From contig PXRK01000048.1 of NCBI GenBank assembly GCA_003021015.1, forward strand, positions 1 to 32,543: 32,543 nucleotides of DNA, in the 5' to 3' direction. Every line of letters starts with the position of its first letter. The first letter of the stretch is position 1. The notes below the pieces were generated by a model that made no database searches, was not told where the DNA came from, and worked only from the letters and a program-made list of their open reading frames with translations. The position numbers and the translations under genes were made by a program. Positions 1 through 6,909 of the stretch are shown here, one piece after another. The DNA is from Halobacteriales archaeon QS_4_66_20. Its GTDB lineage: Archaea > Halobacteriota > Halobacteria > Halobacteriales > Haloarculaceae.

Positions 1-195
1 GAGCGGCGTCACACAGCACCGAGAGCGATCGGTCTGACGGCTCCTCACCACCCCAGTTCGAGCCGTGGACTGGACGCCACCAGAACGGGAACACTCGTTC
101 AGACCGATGAACGAATATCCTGGAAAGGTGGCGTACGCACCCGCCTCCATATAGGCGACGGGTTTCGCATCCATTCCCTCGGACACCTGCTTCAT
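1..195 (-). CDS. Partial unknown protein, cut by the window edge
   Basis: An open frame of 65 codons runs without a stop from an ATG at 195 to the left edge. It begins MKQVSEGMDAKPVAYMEAG and I recognise no family. A TATA-like stretch (TTTTTAAG on the minus strand, near 222-234) lies roughly 30-40 nt before the start, which fits a short-leader archaeal gene. Codon use is less G+C-biased than in the rest of the window, so the gene may be foreign or the frame may be chance. The C-terminal part is outside the window. Confidence 0.35.
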   Translation of the reverse strand, partial: MKQVSEGMDAKPVAYMEAGAYATFPGYSFIGLNECSRSGGVQSTARTGVVRSRQTDRSRCCVTPL

Positions 196-255
196 CGGTC
201 TACATCCATATACTACCCAATCCCACTTAAAAATTGATTTCAGAAATAGTACCTA

Positions 256-291
256 CTGTTACTGGTTATTACTGGATTCTGTAACAGTTAC
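256..291. other. Inverted repeat in AT-rich intergenic stretch
   Basis: CTGTTAC at 256-262 is matched by GTAACAG at 281-287, and GTAACAGTTAC at 281-291 is itself a palindrome. It sits between the partial left-edge gene and the family-A element in a locally AT-rich patch. It could be an operator for the left-edge gene or chance. I see no gene in 196-301. Confidence 0.3.
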
Positions 292-301
292 ACTACCCCA
301 A

Positions 302-414
302 TATACAGCCAGACGTGATTCACCCAAGTCGTGCCGTCCCAAATCCCGTTGTTCGGGGCATGACACAGCCGATGGACTGTCCTGTCACTGGACGGAGTCA
401 CGTCTGGCTGTATA
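302..414 (+). repeat. Family-A MITE-like palindromic element, copy 1
   Basis: A 113-bp element has terminal inverted repeats TATACAGCCAGACGTGA at the left and its reverse complement at the right. A second copy of identical length lies at 12335-12447 in the opposite orientation, with most internal bases conserved. Both copies begin and end with TA, so the core is probably 109 bp flanked by a duplicated TA target, as for IS630/Tc1-mariner elements. It contains no convincing gene, although short open frames cross it on both strands. It lies 24 bp past the stop codon of the ERCC4 nuclease gene. The MITE assignment is inference from size, ends and recurrence. Confidence 0.8.
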
Positions 415-438
415 CTTCCGGCCCGTCGAACACGACCA

Positions 439-948
439 TCAGAGTTGCTCCCGTCGTTGTAACAGACTGTGACGGACGAGGAGAAGAAACGCACACAGTT
501 TGGCTCGTCGCCGGGACTCGGCGAAATGGAACGCAGCGTTGTAGTGGCGAGTCCACGCCGAGACGGTGCCCACGATCTGGTTTGGATGGACGTCGCGCCA
601 CGTCATGCAGCCACGATTGCGGAGCAGGGTTTCCCAGGACGTCTCGACGACGACCGCAAGGGGCCGTGACCACTCGGCAGCCCGCCGTAGTTCGGACGTG
701 AAACGGTCTCGTTCCCACGTGAGTGCGGTGAGGAAGTCGTGCCCGGACTTGCGTTCGACGGCAAACTGTGGGTGATACGTGTCCGTCTCCGGGTCGTGAG
801 AACAGTGTGTCAACACAGCGTAGTCACCAGTCGAAAGCGTTACGTCCCGTGTCTCGACCGGACAGTCGTCGAAGGTCCACGGACGTTGTTCGCGCGTGTC
901 TCGTAGGATTGTCGTCGGGATCGGAGTTGTCTCTCGGGTCTCGACCAT
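439..948 (-). CDS. ERCC4-domain nuclease (XPF/Mus81 type), stand-alone
   Basis: This 169-residue protein is a bare ERCC4 endonuclease domain. The signature acid residues are in place: DTREQ from residue 17, Gly41-Asp42, then ERK at 65-67 and Asp71, i.e. the GD...ERKxxxD active site of XPF/Mus81 nucleases. Such enzymes cut branched or flap DNA with a divalent metal. Archaeal XPF (Hef) normally carries a helicase and/or a C-terminal helix-hairpin-helix pair; neither is present here, and there is no other partner domain. Stand-alone ERCC4 proteins are common in haloarchaeal accessory regions and viruses. Its 3' end is next to the family-A element. Family assignment is firm; substrate and role are unknown. 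Confidence 0.85.
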   Translation of the reverse strand: MVETRETTPIPTTILRDTREQRPWTFDDCPVETRDVTLSTGDYAVLTHCSHDPETDTYHPQFAVERKSGHDFLTALTWERDRFTSELRRAAEWSRPLAVVVETSWETLLRNRGCMTWRDVHPNQIVGTVSAWTRHYNAAFHFAESRRRAKLCAFLLLVRHSLLQRREQL

Positions 949-1129
949 CTACCGGGGTCTGTATCCGGTATCACAGGTAAACGTTCGTCCCAGAGCCGCA
1001 GCTGTGGGGCATCGTTCGAGTGATCGACTGCCATTCCCGGCCGTGACTCTGTGCACGCACACCGGAAGCGGCCCTCTACCTAATCATTTAGACAGTGACC
1101 CTATCGGGATGCGGGCCGTTGATTGATTT

Positions 1130-1417
1130 GTGCCCTCACTCTTGTCCATCCACCAGCAGAGCCAGCCGCTGGACGCAGTCCTCGACACCGACCGCTTCGG
1201 TACGATCAACGCCCTCTCGTTGCTGGGACAGACGCTGTACGAAGCCAACCGTGGCAACGACGAGCGCGCGCTGCTGTTGCTGGGAACCGCGCTGGTCGCG
1301 CTCCAGTCGAAGAAGGCGTCGTTCGCGCTCCAGGGCGTGCTCGCGGCCGACCACCTGGTCGGAAAGATTGCCGGCGAACGACCGCTTGAGACGGTCTTTC
1401 GGCAGGTCCCGCTGTAG
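1130..1417 (+). CDS. Unknown small protein upstream of bat
   Basis: This 95-residue protein starts at a GTG with no upstream in-frame alternative. The codons show the strong third-position G/C preference of genuine genes here. I do not recognise the family. The middle is leucine/alanine-rich and probably helical, with a predicted amphipathic rather than membrane character. No cysteine motif, signal peptide or membrane span is obvious. It is co-directional with bat, about 110 bp before the earliest plausible bat start, so it could share a transcript or be an accessory of the light block. The 949-1129 stretch before it holds no gene, and only a weak TATA candidate near 1100. Confidence 0.6.
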   Translation: MPSLLSIHQQSQPLDAVLDTDRFGTINALSLLGQTLYEANRGNDERALLLLGTALVALQSKKASFALQGVLAADHLVGKIAGERPLETVFRQVPL

Positions 1418-1715
1418 CGTCCGGGCGGCCAGCCGTGGTCAAGGCGGCACCCAGTGGACGGCGTCGCAGGCGATTGCTGGCTCCACGCAGCGTGAAGCTT
1501 ATCCGTATCGTGTGCTACAACGACACATGTTACACGAGCGGTTCTCGTGGGATGCAGTGACCGCCGTTTTCGAGGAGGAGCTACCCCGACAGACAGATGC
1601 GGGGCGACGAGCACGAACCGGAACCCCGCGTTCAGGCGCTGATGGCAAGAGGAGCGGCGGCAGCGCCGGCGGATCGGGAGCGGACCGCCGGATCGTCTGC
1701 GACGGCGGCGTTCGG

Positions 1716-3329
1716 ATGCCGATCGAGGAGCTCGACATCAAGGACGAACTCGCGCTGAAGGAGCGGGCCATCGACGAGGCGCCGGTGGGGATCACCATCT
1801 CGGACCCCGACCGGCCGGACAACCAGATGATCTACATCAACGACGCCTTCGAGCGGCTGACCGGCTACGACAAGGAGGCGGTCGTCCGGCGCAACTGCCG
1901 GTTCCTCCAGGGGGCGGACACCCGGGAGGAGCCCGTACGGAGGATGCGGGAGGCGATCGACGCCGGCGAGCCCGTCTCGGTGGAGCTGCGGAACTACCGC
2001 AAGGACGGCACGGAGTTCTGGAACCGGGTCGATGTCGCGCCGGTCCACGACGAGGACGGCGAGGTGACGCACTACGTCGGCTTCCAGACCGACGTGACCG
2101 ACCGGAAGGAAGCGGAGATGGCCGCAAAGCAGGAGCGGGAGAAGCTGGAACACCTGCTGGTCCGCATCGAGGGGCTGGTCCAGGACGTGACCCGACGGCT
2201 CGTCCAGGCGAGCTCCCGTGCCGAGGTCGAGAGCGCCGTCTGCGACCGGGTCGCCGCCGTCGAGAACTGCGCGTTCGCGTGGATCGTCACCCCGGACCTG
2301 GCGCGGGAGACGCTGACCGCGTCGGCCAGTGCCGGGGAGTGGGACCCGCCAGCCGGCGTCCTCGACCGGGAGCTGAACGACTCCGCCGCCGATCCGACGG
2401 TCGACGCCTACCGGTCCGGCGAGCTCCGGACCGTCACGGCCGACGAGGAGCTGGCGCAGCTGCTCGCGGGCGAGTCGTGGCTCGACGCCGATCAGCTGGC
2501 CGGCGTGGCCGGCGTCCCGCTGGCGTACGACGACACCGTCTACGGCGTCCTGACGGTCTACACCACCGAGGCGGCGACGCTCCCGAAGCACGAAACGGTC
2601 GTGCTGGCGGCGCTGGGCCGGGCGACCGGGACGACGATCAACGCGCTCGAGCGCGGGCGGCTGCTGGCCAGCGACAACGTGACCGAGCTGGATCTCCGGA
2701 TTACCGACGACGGGCTGTTCCCCGTTGTCCTCTCGGACGACGCCGACTGTGCGCTCGAGTACGGCGGCTCGGTCTACAAGGAGGACGGCTCCGTCTTGCT
2801 GTTTTTCACGACCGACCGCGAGCCGGGTCCGGTGCTCGAAGTCGCGGCGTCGCTCCCGGCGGTCGACGAGGCGATCCCGCTACAGGAGTACGACGACGCG
2901 ACGCTGTTCGAGTTCCGGGTGACCGGCGCCTCGATGGTCGCGACGCTGGCAGAGCGGGGCGCCCACATCGACTCGATGACGGTCGAAAACGGGGTCGCGG
3001 AGCTGTCAGTCGAGTTCCCGAACCGGACCGACGCCCGGGAGATCGTCGAACTGCTCCGCGAGCGGTACCCTGAGATCGAACTGGCCGGGCGCCGGGAGCG
3101 CGAGCAGCCGACGGACACGAAACGGGGGTTCGTGGCGAATCTCGAGGAGCGGCTCACCGAGCGCCAGCTGACCGCGCTCCAGAAGGCGTACCTGAGCGGC
3201 TACTTCGACCGGAACCGGGCGACGACGGGGACGGAGCTGGCGGCGTCGATGGAGATCGACCGGTCGACGTACCACCAGCACCTCCGGGCCGCAGAGCGGA
3301 AGCTCCTCGACGCGTTCTTCGATCGTTGA
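1716..3329 (+). CDS. bat: Bacterio-opsin activator Bat (LOV-GAF-HTH_10)
   Basis: Bat activates bop transcription in response to light and low oxygen. Taking the ATG at 1716, the 537-residue protein has a LOV-type PAS domain (about 15-130) with the flavin-binding NCRFLQG motif and adduct cysteine Cys61. A GAF domain follows (about 150-320), then a Bat-specific beta-rich domain beginning near DLRITDDG, and a C-terminal HTH_10 domain (about 480-537) with the usual ERQLTALQ...YHQHLRAAE pattern. The start is uncertain. The frame stays open upstream, and an ATG at 1527 has a TATA-like CTTATCC about 27 nt before it, but the extra 63 residues are Gly/Arg-rich and atypical, so a frame change in between is possible. 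It is convergent with bop, its expected target. Confidence 0.9.
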   Translation: MPIEELDIKDELALKERAIDEAPVGITISDPDRPDNQMIYINDAFERLTGYDKEAVVRRNCRFLQGADTREEPVRRMREAIDAGEPVSVELRNYRKDGTEFWNRVDVAPVHDEDGEVTHYVGFQTDVTDRKEAEMAAKQEREKLEHLLVRIEGLVQDVTRRLVQASSRAEVESAVCDRVAAVENCAFAWIVTPDLARETLTASASAGEWDPPAGVLDRELNDSAADPTVDAYRSGELRTVTADEELAQLLAGESWLDADQLAGVAGVPLAYDDTVYGVLTVYTTEAATLPKHETVVLAALGRATGTTINALERGRLLASDNVTELDLRITDDGLFPVVLSDDADCALEYGGSVYKEDGSVLLFFTTDREPGPVLEVAASLPAVDEAIPLQEYDDATLFEFRVTGASMVATLAERGAHIDSMTVENGVAELSVEFPNRTDAREIVELLRERYPEIELAGRREREQPTDTKRGFVANLEERLTERQLTALQKAYLSGYFDRNRATTGTELAASMEIDRSTYHQHLRAAERKLLDAFFDR

Positions 3330-3332
3330 GGC

Positions 3333-3358
3333 GGGCCCCGCTCTCGCGCGAGGGGCCC
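3333..3358 (+). terminator. Hairpin just after bat
   Basis: GGGCCCC and GGGGCCC form a perfect 7-bp stem around a 12-nt loop, starting 4 nt after the bat stop codon. No long T-run follows, so it could act as a transcript-end or stability hairpin rather than a classical terminator. The rest of the 3330-3555 gap between bat and bop holds no gene I can support. Confidence 0.4.
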
Positions 3359-3555
3359 AACACCGTTCGGATGGGACTACAGAACGAGTGTGACGGGGAG
3401 TGAGTAGGTGCAACCACTCCTGGAGGACGGCGGCGTCGGGGCTGTCCCAGCGGAACGCGGACCGTACCCGGTCGGCGGGCTGTCCCGACGCGCCGGGGGA
3501 CGACGGGCGTCAGCGGGCCGATTCAGCGCGGCGTGGATCGTTCTATCGGGGACGC

Positions 3556-4314
3556 TCAGGCGTCGGCGGGCTGTGCACCCCCCGGGCTCTCCATGCGGTC
3601 GGCGGCGGCGTCGAGGGCCTTGCGGCTCGACAGCAGGATCAGCCCGAACCCGACCTTTGCGGTGATGTCGAGCACCATGAAGCCGGCCGTCTCGACGTTG
3701 AGGCTGATCACGCCCAGCCCCTCCGTGCCGACGATCCACCAGGCGGGGTACACCAGCCAGGCGACGAGGATCAGGTTCCGGAGGCGCTTGAACGTCTTCT
3801 GCGCGTCGACCGGCAGGGTGCTGGCCTGCGCGGTCAGCGTGTCGAACAGAAAGTACAGCAGTACCAGCAGCAAGCCGGTCGAGACGCCCCACCAGATCAG
3901 CCGGTCGCCGGTGGCGCCCAGCAGGACGTCGCCGGTGGTCAGCGTCGCGATCGCGCCGGTGCCGATCATCAGCACGTCCAGGCCGACCAGCGCCGCCAGC
4001 TGGTTGCGACTCGCACCCGCGAGCAGCCCGAGGTCGATCAGCAACAGCGGCGTCGTGAACAGCCAGTCAGTGTACCGTGCCCAGTATATCGGGACCTCCT
4101 CGCCGCCGACCTGGATCGTCGTCAACCCGAACCCGAGCGCCATCGCGAGGTAGTTGACGAACGCGATGGCGGTGATGAAGATGGTCACGATGTAAAACTC
4201 CTGGCGGCGCCTGTCTTCCTCGCCCCAGCCGCGGGCGATGAAGTACAGCATCCCCAGGAACATGCCTGCTGTGCCGAGCCATAGCCAGAGTTGTTCGCTA
4301 CCAGGTGTTGCCAT
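3556..4314 (-). CDS. bop: Bacteriorhodopsin (cruxrhodopsin-like light-driven proton pump)
   Basis: This is a seven-helix retinal protein of 252 residues that exports protons in light. Key residues match bacteriorhodopsin: Arg80, Asp83 (Schiff-base acceptor, BR Asp85), Asp94 (donor, BR Asp96), Glu198 and Glu208 (proton release pair, BR Glu194/204), Asp216 and retinal Lys220 (BR Lys216). The RYTDWLFTT motif has Thr where H. salinarum has Ala, as in cruxrhodopsins. A longer start at 4329 exists, but the ATG at 4314 (MATPGSE) is preferred. It puts a TATA element (GATTAAT, minus strand, 4338-4344) 24-30 nt upstream, giving a nearly leaderless mRNA like known bop genes, and it matches cruxrhodopsin N-termini. 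It is convergent with bat and co-directional with the LOV kinase gene upstream. Confidence 0.96.
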   Translation of the reverse strand: MATPGSEQLWLWLGTAGMFLGMLYFIARGWGEEDRRRQEFYIVTIFITAIAFVNYLAMALGFGLTTIQVGGEEVPIYWARYTDWLFTTPLLLIDLGLLAGASRNQLAALVGLDVLMIGTGAIATLTTGDVLLGATGDRLIWWGVSTGLLLVLLYFLFDTLTAQASTLPVDAQKTFKRLRNLILVAWLVYPAWWIVGTEGLGVISLNVETAGFMVLDITAKVGFGLILLSSRKALDAAADRMESPGGAQPADA

Positions 4315-4336
4315 GATACGGTTGGACATATGTAAC

Positions 4337-4370
4337 GATTAATCATATGGGTGTTACCCAACAGATTGGT
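4337..4370 (-). promoter_or_regulatory. bop promoter: TATA element and Bat-UAS-like site
   Basis: On the minus strand a TATA-like GATTAAT (4338-4344) lies 24-30 nt before the preferred bop ATG. Further upstream, ACCAATCTGTTGGG (4357-4370) has the outer ACC...TT.GG arrangement of the bop upstream activator sequence known in Halobacterium, but its spacing is about one base shorter than the consensus I remember. Its centre is near -50, where that activator site lies. The match is partly from memory and should be treated as a candidate. Confidence 0.5.
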
Positions 4371-4409
4371 GATCCCGCCGGACAGCCGAACGAAACAGGG
4401 CCAGCGGCC

Positions 4410-4511
4410 GGTCGAGGCGCCCCCGGGCGTTCACTCGATCCGGAGGTCGAGGCGCCCCCGGGCGTTCACTCGGTCTGGAGGTCGAGACACCCGGGCGTTC
4501 ACTCGGTCAAG
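4410..4511. repeat. 35-bp tandem repeat, three copies, at the kinase gene's 3' end
   Basis: Units begin at 4410, 4445 and 4480, each opening GGTCGAG and containing CCCGGGCGTTCACTCG. The third copy is about 3 bp shorter and overlaps the last codons and TGA stop (4499-4501) of the histidine kinase gene. The array therefore looks like a downstream duplication of the gene's own terminal sequence. It lies between that stop and the bop upstream region. Confidence 0.8.
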
Positions 4512-6748
4512 ATCTCGAAGCGGGCGCCGCCAGCGTCTCCCTCGGTGACCAACACCGTCCAGCCGCGGGCCGCGGCGAACTCGCTGACGATCGAGAGCCC
4601 GAAGCCCGTTCCGTCCCTCGACGTCGAGTAGCCGTCCTCGAACACCCGGTTGCGGTCCGCCTCGGGGATCCCCTGTCCGTCGTCCTCGACGTAGAAGCCA
4701 CCATCGAGCGCGCCGACGGTGACCGTCGTCACGTCGCCACCGTGTTCGAGCGCGTTGCGAAAGAGGTTCGCCAAGAGCTGTGAGAGCCGATCCCGGTTCG
4801 CCTCGACGGTGCGGTCGGACGCCACGTCGAGAGTTACGTCGCCGGTCTCGACGTGCGCCCAGCACTGTTCGGCGAGCACCCCGAGGGGTATCGACTCCGG
4901 CTCGACGTCCTGCTTGCCGCCCCTGGCCAGCGTCAGGAGGTCCTCGACGAGGGCCTCCATCCGGTCGAGCGCCCCCTCGACGGCGTCGAGATGCTCGCTG
5001 TCGCGTTTCTGCTGGGCGAGATCCAGGCGCGTCCCGGCGACGTCCAGCGGGTTCCGGAGGTCGTGGCTGACGAGGCTGACGAACTGGTCGAGGCGTTCGT
5101 TCTGCGCCTCGAGCTGGCGCGCGTACTCGACGCGCTCCGTGACGTCCTGCTGGTAGCCGACGAACTGCAGCAGGTCGCCGTCCTCGTCGAACACGGGAGC
5201 GATGTCGACCTGGTTCCAGAACTCCGTGCCGTCCTTGCGGTAGTTGCGGAGTTCGACAGACACTGGCTCGCGCGCGTCGACCGCCTCCCGCATCTGTTGT
5301 ACCGGCTCCGGGTCCGTCCCCTCACCCTGGAGGAACCGGCAGTTGCGACCGTCCACCTCCGCCTCGTCGTAGCCCGTCATGTCCTCGTACTCCTCGTTGA
5401 CGTACACGAGAGGGTTGTCCTCCTGGTCGGGGTCGCTGATAGTGATCCCGACCGGCGCCTTCTCCATCGCGCGGTTGCGCGCGGCGAGCGTCCGTTCGCG
5501 TTCGCGCTGTTCGGTGACGTCGCGCGTCACCCCGACCAGCTGCACCACCTCGTCGTCCTCGACGACCGGCGCGAGCGTCGTGTGCCAGTGACGGGTCTCC
5601 GCATCGATCCGGATCTGGTCCTCGTAGTCGATGGCCTCCCGCGTCTCGACGCAGTGCCGGCAGCGCTCCTCCAGTCTGGCGCCCTGCCGTTCGCCGACGA
5701 TTTCGGTCGGCGTCTTGCCACGGAGGTCGGCCGTCGAACGGCCCGTGATTTCCTCGTACACCTCGTTCACCTGCCGGATGCGGAACGCGCCGTTGCGGGT
5801 GACGTCGACAAGGAACAGCGCGTCCTGGGTGTGCTCGAAGACGGTTTCAGCCTGGGCTCGCCGCCGCCGACGTTCGAGTAGCTGGCCGAACAGTCGCCCG
5901 AACAGGTCCATGAACTCGCGCTCTGCCCGGCTGAACTCCTCCTGACGGGGTCGTTCGCTGGCGAAACACACTGTGCCGTACAGCTCGTCCTCGACCAGCA
6001 CTTTCTGGCCGATGTAACAGCGGAACCCGTACTTCTGGTAGGCCGGATCGTCCTCCCATCCCTCCGCGGGGGCGTTGTAGACGTTGAGGACCTCGGGCGA
6101 ATCGATCGTCCGCCGGCAGTACGTCGTCGAGAGATCCGAAACCCCCTCCGTGATGATCTCCGATCCGAACACGCTGACGACCTCGTGGCGGCCGCTGTCC
6201 CGGTCGATCTTCACCAGGTGGCCGTTCTCGGTGCCGAACCGCTCACAGCCCAGCTCCAGCAGCCGCCCCGTCTTCTCGTCCGGCGTCGCGTCGGGATCGG
6301 CGACGATCGCGAGCAGCCGCCGCCGGTACTCCTCGTCGGCTTCCCGATCTCCGGTTTCCCCGCCGTCGCCGGTCGCTCGCTGCGCGACCAGCCGTTCGAT
6401 ACGGCTCGCCAGCACGGCGTGAGTTCCCGCCTCACCTCGACGGACGAACTCCGACGGTCCGGCGGCGAGCACGTCGCGTGCGAGGCGCTTGTCGCCGTCC
6501 GCGGCGAACAGCACCACGGGGAGATCCGGGTGCGATTCCCGGACGCGGCCCAGCAGCGCCATCCCATCCTGTCCGGGCGTGTCGTGGGCCGCGACGAGGC
6601 AGTCGACGCTCGTGAGGCGCGCCAGCGCATCGTCCGCGTCACTGACGTGGTCGACTGCGAGTCGGTCGGTCTCACGTTCGAGCGCAGTAACAGTTTCGGG
6701 CGCACGTGTCGAGCCGTCGACGTACAACACGCGCACTGTCGAACCCAT
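4499..6748 (-). CDS. LOV-domain sensory histidine kinase with degenerate receiver
   Basis: This 749-residue cytoplasmic kinase has, in order, a receiver-like domain (1-125), GAF (about 140-295), PAS (about 300-412), LOV-PAS (about 425-540, NCRFLQG with Cys470), HisKA (SHDLRNP, His562) and HATPase_c (Asn665; DDGQG at 689-693; GTGFGLS near 713). The receiver has Ala54 where the phosphorylated Asp should be, four residues before Pro58, so it probably cannot be phosphorylated. The LOV domain closely resembles that of Bat. No membrane span is seen. An upstream in-frame ATG at 6829 lies inside a repeat element, so the start at 6748, just before the receiver fold, is preferred. The partner regulator is not evident; blue-light control of nearby genes is inference. 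Confidence 0.9.
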   Translation of the reverse strand: MGSTVRVLYVDGSTRAPETVTALERETDRLAVDHVSDADDALARLTSVDCLVAAHDTPGQDGMALLGRVRESHPDLPVVLFAADGDKRLARDVLAAGPSEFVRRGEAGTHAVLASRIERLVAQRATGDGGETGDREADEEYRRRLLAIVADPDATPDEKTGRLLELGCERFGTENGHLVKIDRDSGRHEVVSVFGSEIITEGVSDLSTTYCRRTIDSPEVLNVYNAPAEGWEDDPAYQKYGFRCYIGQKVLVEDELYGTVCFASERPRQEEFSRAEREFMDLFGRLFGQLLERRRRRAQAETVFEHTQDALFLVDVTRNGAFRIRQVNEVYEEITGRSTADLRGKTPTEIVGERQGARLEERCRHCVETREAIDYEDQIRIDAETRHWHTTLAPVVEDDEVVQLVGVTRDVTEQRERERTLAARNRAMEKAPVGITISDPDQEDNPLVYVNEEYEDMTGYDEAEVDGRNCRFLQGEGTDPEPVQQMREAVDAREPVSVELRNYRKDGTEFWNQVDIAPVFDEDGDLLQFVGYQQDVTERVEYARQLEAQNERLDQFVSLVSHDLRNPLDVAGTRLDLAQQKRDSEHLDAVEGALDRMEALVEDLLTLARGGKQDVEPESIPLGVLAEQCWAHVETGDVTLDVASDRTVEANRDRLSQLLANLFRNALEHGGDVTTVTVGALDGGFYVEDDGQGIPEADRNRVFEDGYSTSRDGTGFGLSIVSEFAAARGWTVLVTEGDAGGARFEILTE

Positions 6749-6827
6749 GTCGACGGTGTTTGCATCCGTCTCCCAAAGGCGTTGTGTCAACCGCCGCCAC
6801 GCGGCGGCTGGCAGACACCGGCGACTC

Positions 6828-6909
6828 ATAGTGGTTATTGTGACTGTTTACCGGGTCGACCGCACGCAGTCGTGCGATCGATCCCGGAACGACTCACAAT
6901 AATCACTAT
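6828..6909. repeat. Family-B element, 82-bp fold-back variant
   Basis: Ends ATAGTGGTTATTGTGA and TCACAATAATCACTAT are near-perfect inverted repeats, and the whole element folds: two 39-base arms pair at about 31 positions around a 4-base loop. Both arms resemble the same end of the 111-bp copies, so this looks like an inverted duplication of one end. Its last base is the first base of the TGA stop codon (6909-6911, minus strand) of the membrane regulator gene. Confidence 0.8.

Noticed and set aside
1632..2591. Minus-strand open frame across bat
   Set aside because: It is the mirror of the LOV/GAF coding sequence with no motif of its own.
3408..3555. Plus- and minus-strand frames in the gap between bat and bop
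   Set aside because: They continue as antisense or out-of-frame readings of bop and show Arg/Pro/Gly-rich composition without any family pattern.
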